Assembly (NCBI GenBank): GCA_013816725.1
Contig: JACDEA010000141.1
Coordinates: 1 to 6,264, forward strand
DNA: 6,264 nt
DNA from: Actinomycetota bacterium
GTDB lineage: Bacteria; Actinomycetota; Acidimicrobiia; Acidimicrobiales; JACDEA01
Direction of reading: 5' to 3'
The translations under genes were made by a program, and so were the position numbers. Position 1 is the stretch's first letter, and the number at the start of each line of letters is the position of its first letter. Positions 1 to 4,979 of the stretch are shown here, one piece after another. The notes beneath the pieces were generated by a model. That model saw nothing but the letters and a program-made list of their open reading frames with translations, was not told the DNA's origin and searched no databases.

Positions 1-918
1 GGTGAGCCCACGGCGCCGCGTACGGCGCGCCGGGGCCAACGGGATGGCGACCTGGATGGATGTCCGGTGCGGCACGGGGAACAGGAACGCGGCCTGCGCC
101 AACCCCGCGTCGCACTTGAGCGGGCGGGGCAGGCGGTCGCCGGCCCGGCCCTCCATGACCGCGATCGACGAGTCGCCCTCGTAGAACGTGGAACCGGCGA
201 CGCGCCCCGGTGGCCGCGGCAGCAGCAGGGCGGGCCGTCCGTCGACGGTAACCGTGCGGTCGTGCAGCTCGATGCGCTCGACCACCGCCAGCCCTTCGGG
301 GTTGTACGGCCGCACCGCGAACGCGGCCACGAACGGCGCCGGCGAGGCGTTCTCGATCTCGACGATCAGCAGGTCACCGTCGGCCACGCCGTAGGCGCGG
401 GCGATGGCGTCGCCGCCGGGCACCGTCATCGCCGTCTCGACGACGGGCGAGGCCTCGACCAGCCGCTGACGGACGCCGGCGTCGCGTGACGGCACGTGCC
501 AGCGGTCGTCGGCGCCGATCCACCAGTCGAGCGACCACCCGTCGAACCACGGCGTCACCAAACCGCGCGGATCGACGATCGCCTCCCACGACGAGCCGAC
601 GTTGCCCACCGCCGTCCAGTTGCGGTGCGTGACGTTGGTCAACACCGGCAGGTGTCCGCGGGGCACGAACGCGCGGCTCCGCGGGTCGAGCTGGCGCTCG
701 AGCCAGTACGGCCACACCCAGTCGACGCCGAGTTGCGCAGCGGCGCGCGTGCGGATGGCGCGAAAGGCGGTGCGGGCGCCGACGGGCAGCAGCTCGCCGG
801 GGAGCTGTACCTCGATGTTCTCGCCCAGCCGCTGGAAGGTCGAGAGGTAGCGGACGATGTCGGGCGTGATGCGCATGCGGCCCATCGCCTTGCGGAGCGC
901 CCAGGCGCGAATCCCCAT
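1..918 (-). CDS. Large conserved-looking protein of unknown function, C-terminus beyond the window
   Basis: The minus strand is open from an ATG at 918-916 to the window edge: 306 codons, no stop, so the C-terminal part is missing. I do not recognise the family with certainty. The N-terminus is basic (MGIRAWALRKAMGRMR). The centre is rich in tryptophan and glycine: residues about 67-72 read WVWPYW, then NVTHRNW, VDPRGLVTPWFDGW and LDWWIGADDRW. The rest looks like beta-sheet, with few charged runs and no obvious signal peptide or membrane segment. The combination 'VGN...EAIVDPRGLV..WFD' loosely resembles the N-terminal beta-domain of GH15-like or glycogen-debranching-type glycosidases; this is only a resemblance. 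The start follows the gpsA stop by 8 nt, and an in-frame stop lies at 927-925, which fixes the start region. GAAGGAA at 941-935, inside the end of gpsA, is the only Shine-Dalgarno-like match, 16 nt from the ATG. Co-transcription with gpsA is very likely. The reading frame is secure; the function is not. Confidence 0.8.
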   Translation of the reverse strand, partial: MGIRAWALRKAMGRMRITPDIVRYLSTFQRLGENIEVQLPGELLPVGARTAFRAIRTRAAAQLGVDWVWPYWLERQLDPRSRAFVPRGHLPVLTNVTHRNWTAVGNVGSSWEAIVDPRGLVTPWFDGWSLDWWIGADDRWHVPSRDAGVRQRLVEASPVVETAMTVPGGDAIARAYGVADGDLLIVEIENASPAPFVAAFAVRPYNPEGLAVVERIELHDRTVTVDGRPALLLPRPPGRVAGSTFYEGDSSIAVMEGRAGDRLPRPLKCDAGLAQAAFLFPVPHRTSIQVAIPLAPARRTRRRGLT

Positions 919-926
919 GTGTGTGG

Positions 927-1937
927 CTACGCGATTCCTTCGAGCTCGTGGCCGGCGTCGCGCTCCATGAGATTGCGCAACGCATCGTTGACGGTCTGCT
1001 TGCCGTCGATGACCGCGGTTATCTCCTCGGCGATGGGCATCTCGATGCCGACCGCTCGGGCCAGACCGACGACGGCGCGCGACGTTTTGACGCCCTCGGC
1101 CACCATGTTCATTTCGCTGATGATGTCGTCGAGCGTGCGGCCCCGCCCCAGTTGTTCACCCACGTGACGGTTCCGGCTCTGGCGGCTCATGCACGTGGCG
1201 ACCAGGTCGCCCATACCGGCCAGGCCGGCGAACGTGAGGGGCTGACCGCCCAGCGCGACGCCGAGGCGTGTCAGCTCGTTGAGCCCCCGCGTCATCAGCG
1301 TGGCCTTGGTGTTGTCGCCGAACCCGAGCCCGTCGCAGATCCCAGCGGCGATGGCCATGACGTTCTTCAACGCGCCGGCCACCTCGCAGCCCACGACGTC
1401 GTAGTTCGTATACACCCGGAACGCCGGTGTGGCGAAGAGCGGGCGCAGGGCGGTGCACAGCGACGCGTCCTCCAACGCCACGACCGTCGCCGCTGGGTAC
1501 CCGTCGAGCACTTCCTTGGCCAGGTTCGGACCGGTGAGCACGCCGGCCGGGTGCTCGGGCAATAGGTCGGCGATGACCTCGGTCATGCGCTTGTGGGTGT
1601 CCTGTTCGACGCCCTTGCTCAAGCTGATGATCGGCACACCGGGTCGGATTACGCCGGCCATCTCGCCGAGGACGGCGCGGAATCCGTGCGATGGAACGCC
1701 CATGACGACGAGGTCTGCGCCGTCGAGGGCCTCGTCGAGCGACGCGGTCCCGACGAGGTTCTCGGGCAGCACGCGCTCGGCCAGGTAGGCCGAGTTGGTG
1801 TGCGCGGTGTTGATCTCGTCGGCCAGGTCCTTGCGGCGCGCCCACAGGATCGTGGGTCGGTTGTGCGAGGCCAGCGCGGCCACCGCGGTGCCCCACGATC
1901 CCGCACCGATGACGGCGACGCGCTCCGTTACGACCAC
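927..1937 (-). CDS. gpsA: Glycerol-3-phosphate dehydrogenase [NAD(P)+]
   Basis: This enzyme reduces dihydroxyacetone phosphate to sn-glycerol-3-phosphate in the cytoplasm, giving the backbone for phospholipids. The product is 336 residues, the usual size for GpsA. The Rossmann nucleotide-binding motif GAGSWGTA is at residues 11-18. SKG is at 107-109, and GPNLAKE at 136-142 corresponds to the family's GPSFAKE-type motif. The catalytic lysine is K191 in GALKNV, followed by the helical domain with FGDNTKA at about 206-212, GLAGMGDLVATC at 238-249 and AEGVKT at 280-285. The start is a GTG at 1937-1935. No other start lies close upstream in frame, and the start sits only five codons before the first beta-strand. 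A GGAG at 1954-1951 is 13 nt upstream, and a TANNNT box (TACGTT) ends 6 nt before the GTG, so leaderless initiation is also possible. The gene runs divergently from the metallophosphoesterase gene and precedes the unknown gene at 918. Confidence 0.97.
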   Translation of the reverse strand: MVVTERVAVIGAGSWGTAVAALASHNRPTILWARRKDLADEINTAHTNSAYLAERVLPENLVGTASLDEALDGADLVVMGVPSHGFRAVLGEMAGVIRPGVPIISLSKGVEQDTHKRMTEVIADLLPEHPAGVLTGPNLAKEVLDGYPAATVVALEDASLCTALRPLFATPAFRVYTNYDVVGCEVAGALKNVMAIAAGICDGLGFGDNTKATLMTRGLNELTRLGVALGGQPLTFAGLAGMGDLVATCMSRQSRNRHVGEQLGRGRTLDDIISEMNMVAEGVKTSRAVVGLARAVGIEMPIAEEITAVIDGKQTVNDALRNLMERDAGHELEGIA

Positions 1938-1943
1938 GTTGCC

Positions 1944-1949
1944 AACGTA
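1944..1949 (-). promoter_or_regulatory. Possible -10 box for gpsA
   Basis: TACGTT on the minus strand fits the actinobacterial TANNNT pattern and ends 6 nt before the GTG of gpsA, the spacing expected for a transcript beginning at or next to the start codon. No convincing -35 hexamer is visible. Six-base matches are common, so the call rests on position. Confidence 0.3.
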
Positions 1950-1955
1950 GCTCCG

Positions 1956-1961
1956 TAGACT
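1956..1961 (+). promoter_or_regulatory. Possible -10 box for the metallophosphoesterase operon
   Basis: TAGACT fits TANNNT and ends 9 nt before the ATG at 1971. No ribosome binding site is recognisable between it and the ATG, and the whole divergent gap is 33 bp. A leaderless or near-leaderless transcript would suit this geometry. No clear -35 element is seen. Confidence 0.3.
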
Positions 1962-1970
1962 CGAACGGCG

Positions 1971-2816
1971 ATGAGACGCGAGGCATTCGTCATCTCACAA
2001 CTGTCCGACATCCACACCGGGTCGCCCCACTTCGATGCCGCGCTCCTCGAGACAGCGGTGGCCGAAACGATCGCCGTACAGCCCGACCTCGTGTTGATCG
2101 GCGGCGACCTCACCACCGACGGGTACGCCAACGAGTTCCGCATCGCGCAGCAGTTCCTGGATCCGCTCACCGAAGCGGGGCTGAGCACCGTCGTCATCCC
2201 GGGGAACCACGATTCGAAGAACGTGGGCTACCTGCATTTCCGCGACACGTTCGGCGCCGGCGACGTGCCGGCCAAGGGTGACCGCGTCGTGGACGTCAGC
2301 GGCGGCGACCCCGCCCTGCGCGTCCGCATGGTCGCCATCGACTCCTCAAAGCCGGATCTGGCCGAAGGCGAGGTCGGGCGCGAGCGTTACGACTGGATCC
2401 GCGAGCACCTGGCGGCGCCGGCCGACGTGAAGGTGTTCGCGCTCCATCACCACCTCGTGCCGGTCCCCGGGACCGGTCGCGAGCGCAACACGGTGTGGGA
2501 CGCCGGTGACGTGCTGGCCCTCCTCGCCGACGCCGGGGTGCACGTCGTGTTGTCCGGCCACAAGCACGTGCCGCACGTGTGGCTGGTCAACGGCGTCCTC
2601 ATCGTGAACTCGGGAACGGTGTCGTCGCACCGCGTGCGCGGTTACACACCCCCGTCGTACAACGTGATCGAGATCACCGCCGACGTCATGCGCGTCACCA
2701 TGAAGTACCCCGGGCGCGGCGAACGGCTGGCCGCCGAGCTGGACCGAGTAGCCGGCCGCATGGTCAGCAGCCCCGAACTGGCGGGCATGTTCAACAAGAC
2801 GTCGTGGAGGGTGTGA
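1971..2816 (+). CDS. Calcineurin-like metallophosphoesterase (CpdA-like class)
   Basis: A 281-residue soluble two-metal phosphoesterase. The metal-binding motifs appear in the family order: D13-x-H15 in SQLSDIH, G44-G45-D46 in IGGDLT, G78-N79-H80-D81, the histidine cluster HHH at 159-161, and GHKH at 196-199. Length and motif spacing fit the class III cyclic-nucleotide phosphodiesterase/CpdA group, but that group also contains enzymes acting on other phosphodiesters and phosphomonoesters, so the substrate is open. There is no signal peptide or membrane segment; it should be cytoplasmic. The ATG at 1971 lies seven codons before the first beta-strand (FVISQLSD). It is the first gene of a plus-strand operon. 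Its TGA shares one base with the next ATG (TGATG), indicating translational coupling. The neighbouring F420-type guanylyltransferase makes a role on a phosphorylated cofactor intermediate conceivable, but nothing in the sequence proves it. Confidence 0.92.
   Translation: MRREAFVISQLSDIHTGSPHFDAALLETAVAETIAVQPDLVLIGGDLTTDGYANEFRIAQQFLDPLTEAGLSTVVIPGNHDSKNVGYLHFRDTFGAGDVPAKGDRVVDVSGGDPALRVRMVAIDSSKPDLAEGEVGRERYDWIREHLAAPADVKVFALHHHLVPVPGTGRERNTVWDAGDVLALLADAGVHVVLSGHKHVPHVWLVNGVLIVNSGTVSSHRVRGYTPPSYNVIEITADVMRVTMKYPGRGERLAAELDRVAGRMVSSPELAGMFNKTSWRV
2806..2811 (+). promoter_or_regulatory. Ribosome binding site of the ABM-fold gene
   Basis: GGAGGG inside the last codons of the metallophosphoesterase gene is 4 nt before the ATG at 2816. 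It decides that start over upstream codons in the same open frame, and it is the clearest Shine-Dalgarno sequence in the operon. Confidence 0.7.
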
Positions 2817-3124
2817 TGGCCGAGTTCGTGCGCGTCTTCCAGACCGCGGTGGATCCCGACGACGTCGACGCAGTACGCCGGCTCTTCACCGACGATGTGC
2901 TGCCGGCGTTCGCCGGCCTGGACGGGTGCCTCGGGGTCGAACTCCAGATCAGCCACGAACAGAACGCCGGCGGGCTCGTCGAGGGCGCTGCGGTGTCGCG
3001 GTGGTCGAGCATCGAGGCCATGGACGAAGCGGTGGCGTCGCGCCCGGTGCGCGAGGCGCTGGTGCGGGTCACGTCCCTCCTCCGCCAGCAACCGGTCACG
3101 CGCGTGTTCGAAGTCGTGGCCTGA
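2816..3124 (+). CDS. Small dimeric alpha/beta-barrel (ABM-like) protein
   Basis: A 102-residue protein with the pattern of the antibiotic-biosynthesis-monooxygenase (ABM) fold. An N-terminal strand (EFVRVFQTAV) is followed by a helix. Next comes the turn AGLDGCLGVELQIS at about 33-46, equivalent to the 'PGC.g..l' segment of the family. Then come the strand AAVSRWSSIEAMDEAVAS, with the typical 'W.s.eam..a' element, and a final strand TRVFEVVA. Proteins of this fold form dimers and include cofactor-free monooxygenases, haem-degrading enzymes and many with no known activity. No catalytic residue can be assigned. The frame is open further upstream, but the ATG at 2816 is chosen because it overlaps the previous stop by one base and has a strong ribosome binding site. 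The next gene starts 6 nt after the stop, so this is the second gene of the operon. Confidence 0.85.
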   Translation: MAEFVRVFQTAVDPDDVDAVRRLFTDDVLPAFAGLDGCLGVELQISHEQNAGGLVEGAAVSRWSSIEAMDEAVASRPVREALVRVTSLLRQQPVTRVFEVVA

Positions 3125-3130
3125 CGCCCC

Positions 3131-3691
3131 GTGTCCGTCGCCGTCCTCGTTCCGGTCAAGGCGTTCGCCGACGCCAAACTGCGCCTGGCCACCGCACTGT
3201 CCGACCACGAGCGCAGCGCGCTGGCCCGCACCATGGCCGAGCGGGTGATCGGCGCCGCCGGCCCGCTGCCGGTGGCCGTCGTGTGCGATGACCCCGGGGT
3301 CGCCGCATGGGCCGCTGCGCTGGGTGTCCACGTCATCACCGCGCCGGGGCGGGGCCTCAACCGGGCCGTCGAAGGCGGCGTCGCCCACTTGGCCGGCCGC
3401 GGGTGCTCCCAGGTGATCGTCGCCCACGCCGACCTCCCGATGGCCAAAGACCTGGCGTGGGTGGCTCGGTGGCCCGGTGTGACGCTCGTTCCCGATCGTC
3501 GTGACGACGGCACCAACGTGGCCTGCGTCCCGACCGGTACGGGGTTTCGATTCTCCTACGGCGCAGAGTCGTTCGCCCGCCACCAACACGAAGCGCGCCG
3601 GCTCGGACTCGGCCTGCGCATAGTGCGGCGGGCCGACCTGGCGTGGGACGTCGACCAGCCTGACGACTTGCTGTACCCGACGCCGGCGTGA
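3131..3691 (+). CDS. fbiD: CofC/FbiD-type guanylyltransferase of coenzyme F420 synthesis
   Basis: This family joins GTP to a three-carbon phospho-acid: 2-phospho-L-lactate in archaeal CofC, phosphoenolpyruvate in mycobacterial FbiD. The product is the activated intermediate used by FbiA/CofD to build F420. The product here has 186 residues, slightly short for the family but complete in motifs. The N-terminal nucleotide-binding strand and loop is VPVKAFADAKLRLA (residues about 7-20). It is followed by VVCDDPGV, GRGLNRAVEGGV at about 73-84, VIVAHADLPM, the conserved VPDRRDDGTNV segment, then FSYGAESFARHQHEA and the C-terminal VDQPDDL. The start is GTG at 3131, 6 nt after the previous stop, three codons before the first strand and without a clear ribosome binding site, so translation is probably coupled. 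Its stop overlaps the next GTG by 4 nt. The symbol follows the actinobacterial name; cofC is the synonym, and which phospho-acid is used cannot be read from the sequence. Confidence 0.9.
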   Translation: MSVAVLVPVKAFADAKLRLATALSDHERSALARTMAERVIGAAGPLPVAVVCDDPGVAAWAAALGVHVITAPGRGLNRAVEGGVAHLAGRGCSQVIVAHADLPMAKDLAWVARWPGVTLVPDRRDDGTNVACVPTGTGFRFSYGAESFARHQHEARRLGLGLRIVRRADLAWDVDQPDDLLYPTPA

Positions 3692-4413
3692 CCGGCGATC
3701 TGGCCGTTCCCCTCCGGGCGCTGGCCGTGGGCGCCCACCCCGACGACGTCGAGTTCGGCTGCGGGGGGACACTGGCCAAGTGGGCGGCGGCCGGGTGCGA
3801 GATCCACCACCTGGTGTGCACCGACGGCAGCAAGGGCTCGTGGGATCCGACCGAAGACACCGCTGCGCTGGTGGCGACCCGGCAGGAGGAACAGCGCAAC
3901 GCGTCGCGGGCACTGGGCGGCAATGGCGACGTCGTGTTCCTGGGGTACACCGACGGCGAACTGGCGTCCGGCCTCACCGAGCGGGCCGCCGTGGCCTATT
4001 GGATCCGAGCGATCAAGCCCGACGTGATCCTCGGACACGACCCGTGGAAGCGCTACCGACTGCACCCCGACCATCGCCATGCCGGCTTCCTTGTGACCGA
4101 CGGCATTGTCGCCGCCCGCGATCCGCACTTCTTCCCCGAACAGGACGTTGCGCCGCACCGACCGGCGACGCTGCTGTTGTGGGAGGCCGACGAGCCCGAC
4201 CACGTGGAGGATGTCGGCGTCGCCGTCGAGGCCAAGCTCGTCGCCCTGCTCGCCCACCGCAGCCAGTTCCGCTCGACCATGCACATCGACGACGCCGACG
4301 CCGACGACGAGGTGCAGCAGTTCAAAGCGCGGATCCTCGAGCGCTTGGGCGAACTCGGCGCCCTTCGCGGTATCCCCTACGGCGAAGCGTTCAAGCGCGT
4401 CGACCGCCTGTGA
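3688..4413 (+). CDS. PIG-L/LmbE family zinc-dependent deacetylase
   Basis: A 241-residue member of the PIG-L (LmbE) family, which removes acetyl groups from N-acetylglucosaminyl compounds using one zinc ion. Members include MshB and Mca of mycothiol metabolism and BshB of bacillithiol synthesis. The zinc and catalytic motif AHPDD is at residues 16-20, followed by EFGCGGTLAKW. The second region is GHDPW, then HPDHRH at 126-131, which should supply the third zinc histidine. R65 to E68 in ATRQEEQRNAS is the usual conserved helix. Length is closer to the short BshB/LmbE type than to MshB (around 300 residues), so I do not assign mycothiol synthesis. The GTG start overlaps the fbiD stop (GTGA) by 4 nt, and the first strand begins nine codons later. 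It is the last gene of the operon; a hairpin follows at 4434-4464. The substrate is unknown; proximity to fbiD is the only hint. Confidence 0.92.
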   Translation: MTGDLAVPLRALAVGAHPDDVEFGCGGTLAKWAAAGCEIHHLVCTDGSKGSWDPTEDTAALVATRQEEQRNASRALGGNGDVVFLGYTDGELASGLTERAAVAYWIRAIKPDVILGHDPWKRYRLHPDHRHAGFLVTDGIVAARDPHFFPEQDVAPHRPATLLLWEADEPDHVEDVGVAVEAKLVALLAHRSQFRSTMHIDDADADDEVQQFKARILERLGELGALRGIPYGEAFKRVDRL

Positions 4414-4433
4414 GCACCCGCACGTAAAGGAAC

Positions 4434-4464
4434 GCGAAACGAGGCCCCGAAGGGCCCCGTTCGC
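4434..4464. terminator. Hairpin between convergent genes, likely (bidirectional) terminator
   Basis: Arms 4438-4447 and 4452-4461 pair over 10 bp around a 4-nt loop (4448-4451). One bulged A allows a further 4 pairs, out to 4434 and 4464. On the minus strand the loop is TTCG closed by C-G, an exceptionally stable tetraloop type, and the one imperfect pair becomes G-U. On the plus strand the same position is an A-C mismatch and the loop is CGAA. The minus-strand flank after the stem is moderately T-rich (CGTTTCGCG, then CCTTT). It lies 40 nt past the histone-like stop and 20 nt past the deacetylase stop, so it probably ends the first and may also serve the second. Confidence 0.7.
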
Positions 4465-4503
4465 AAGCTGTTCCGCTAAGAGAGCGGTGGTTGCAGAAGA
4501 GCG

Positions 4504-4872
4504 TCAGCGACGCTTCGCCGCACGCTTGGCCGGCCGCTTCTTTGCGGTGGACTTGCGCGCTGCGGACTTCTTCGCCGCCTTCTTGGCCGGCGAGCGCTTG
4601 GTGGCCTTCTTAGCCGTGGCCCGCTTCTTGGTGCTCTTCTTGGCAGTGCTCTTCTTCGTCGCCTTCTTGGCCGACGACCGCTTGGTGGCCTTCTTGGCGG
4701 TTGCCCGCTTCTTGGTGGCCTTCTTCGCGGTGCTCTTCTTCACTGCTCGCTTCGCCGTCGCCTTCTTGGCTGTCGCCTTCTTGGCGGAGGACCGCTTCGC
4801 AGTGCTCTTCTTGGCAACCCGCTTCTTCGCCGCCCGCTTGGCGGCAGGTGCCGTCTTCTTGGCCGGTGTCAT
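4504..4872 (-). CDS. Lys/Ala/Arg-rich histone-tail-like DNA-binding protein without an HU domain
   Basis: A 122-residue protein made only of M, T, P, A, K, R, V and S. I count about 42 Lys, 34 Ala and 13 Arg, with no acidic or aromatic residue. It is a run of short AKK-A/S-T units (AKKATAKK, KKRATAKKATKRS) with the character of eukaryotic histone H1 tails, chlamydial Hc proteins and the C-terminal tail of actinobacterial HupB/Hlp. Such tails bind DNA and sometimes RNA through charge and compact the nucleoid. The globular HU domain that precedes this tail in HupB is absent: the 107 bp upstream of the ATG do not encode one. The frame is open to 4932, but the ATG at 4872-4870 is preferred because GAAAGG (4888-4883) lies 10 nt upstream and the residues before it do not look like protein of this type. 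It is convergent with the deacetylase gene and divergent from the orphan gene at 4980. Confidence 0.88.
   Translation of the reverse strand: MTPAKKTAPAAKRAAKKRVAKKSTAKRSSAKKATAKKATAKRAVKKSTAKKATKKRATAKKATKRSSAKKATKKSTAKKSTKKRATAKKATKRSPAKKAAKKSAARKSTAKKRPAKRAAKRR
4595..4741 (-). repeat. Imperfect 84-bp direct repeat inside the histone-like gene
   Basis: The 63 bases at 4595-4657 recur at 4679-4741, offset 84 bp, with 7 differences (56 of 63 identical). In protein terms this is a 28-residue period: TKKRATAKKATKRS begins at residues 53 and 81. The shorter unit GCCTTCTTGGC recurs across the whole gene. Duplication or slippage is the likely origin. Confidence 0.75.
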
Positions 4873-4882
4873 TCCCGTGCCG

Positions 4883-4888
4883 CCTTTC
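4883..4888 (-). promoter_or_regulatory. Ribosome binding site of the histone-like gene
   Basis: GAAAGG on the minus strand lies 10 nt before the ATG at 4872. It supports that start over upstream codons of the same open frame. Confidence 0.5.
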
Positions 4889-4898
4889 GTTGTAACGC

Positions 4899-4924
4899 TT
4901 CTCGTTGACCAACTTGGCCGAGAA
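4899..4924. promoter_or_regulatory. Inverted repeat in the divergent promoter region, possible operator
   Basis: TTCTCG (4899-4904) and CGAGAA (4919-4924) are perfect 6-bp arms 14 nt apart. Nested almost concentrically is CCAA-C-TTGG (4909-4917). The element lies 27-52 nt before the histone-like ATG, where a promoter or operator is expected, and about 55 nt before the orphan gene. Position and symmetry are the only evidence. Confidence 0.25.
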
Positions 4925-4963
4925 CTTCGCAACGTCGCGTTAGTGCGAACGATGTGAAGTCCG

Positions 4964-4969
4964 TTAAAT
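4964..4969 (+). promoter_or_regulatory. Possible -10 box for the orphan gene
   Basis: TTAAAT sits in TTAAATAAGAAT, the most AT-rich run of this gap and conspicuous against the GC-rich surroundings. A weak -35-like TTAGTG (4940-4945) is 18 nt upstream. Transcription would begin close to the TTG at 4980. Confidence 0.3.
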
Positions 4970-4979
4970 AAGAATCGTT

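Noticed and set aside
374..985. Minus-strand 203-codon frame and several plus-strand frames (67-489, 496-1167, 921-1565)
   Set aside because: All overlap the unknown gene or gpsA and have Arg/Pro/Ala/His-rich translations without recognisable structure; the frame starting at 918 gives coherent protein.
2642..3913. 423-codon open frame on the minus strand
   Set aside because: It lies antisense to the ABM, guanylyltransferase and deacetylase genes, whose motifs are unambiguous. The translation is low-complexity Arg/Pro/Gly/His, typical of an antisense shadow in GC-rich DNA.
4473..4487. Second small hairpin CCGCT-N5-AGCGG before the histone-like stop
   Set aside because: Only 5 bp with no T tract. 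The larger hairpin at 4434-4464 is a much better terminator.
4610..4912. 100-codon minus-strand frame rich in Glu, Gln and His
   Set aside because: It is the shifted frame of the histone-like gene, and the repeats make an artificial acidic repeat protein. It lacks its own ribosome binding site and ends inside the real gene.
4106..4957. 283-codon plus-strand frame with many FFAVLFL-like hydrophobic runs resembling a membrane protein
   Set aside because: It is antisense to the Lys/Ala repeats; AAG and GCC codons read backwards give Leu, Phe and Gly/Ala runs. It also overlaps the deacetylase gene in another frame.
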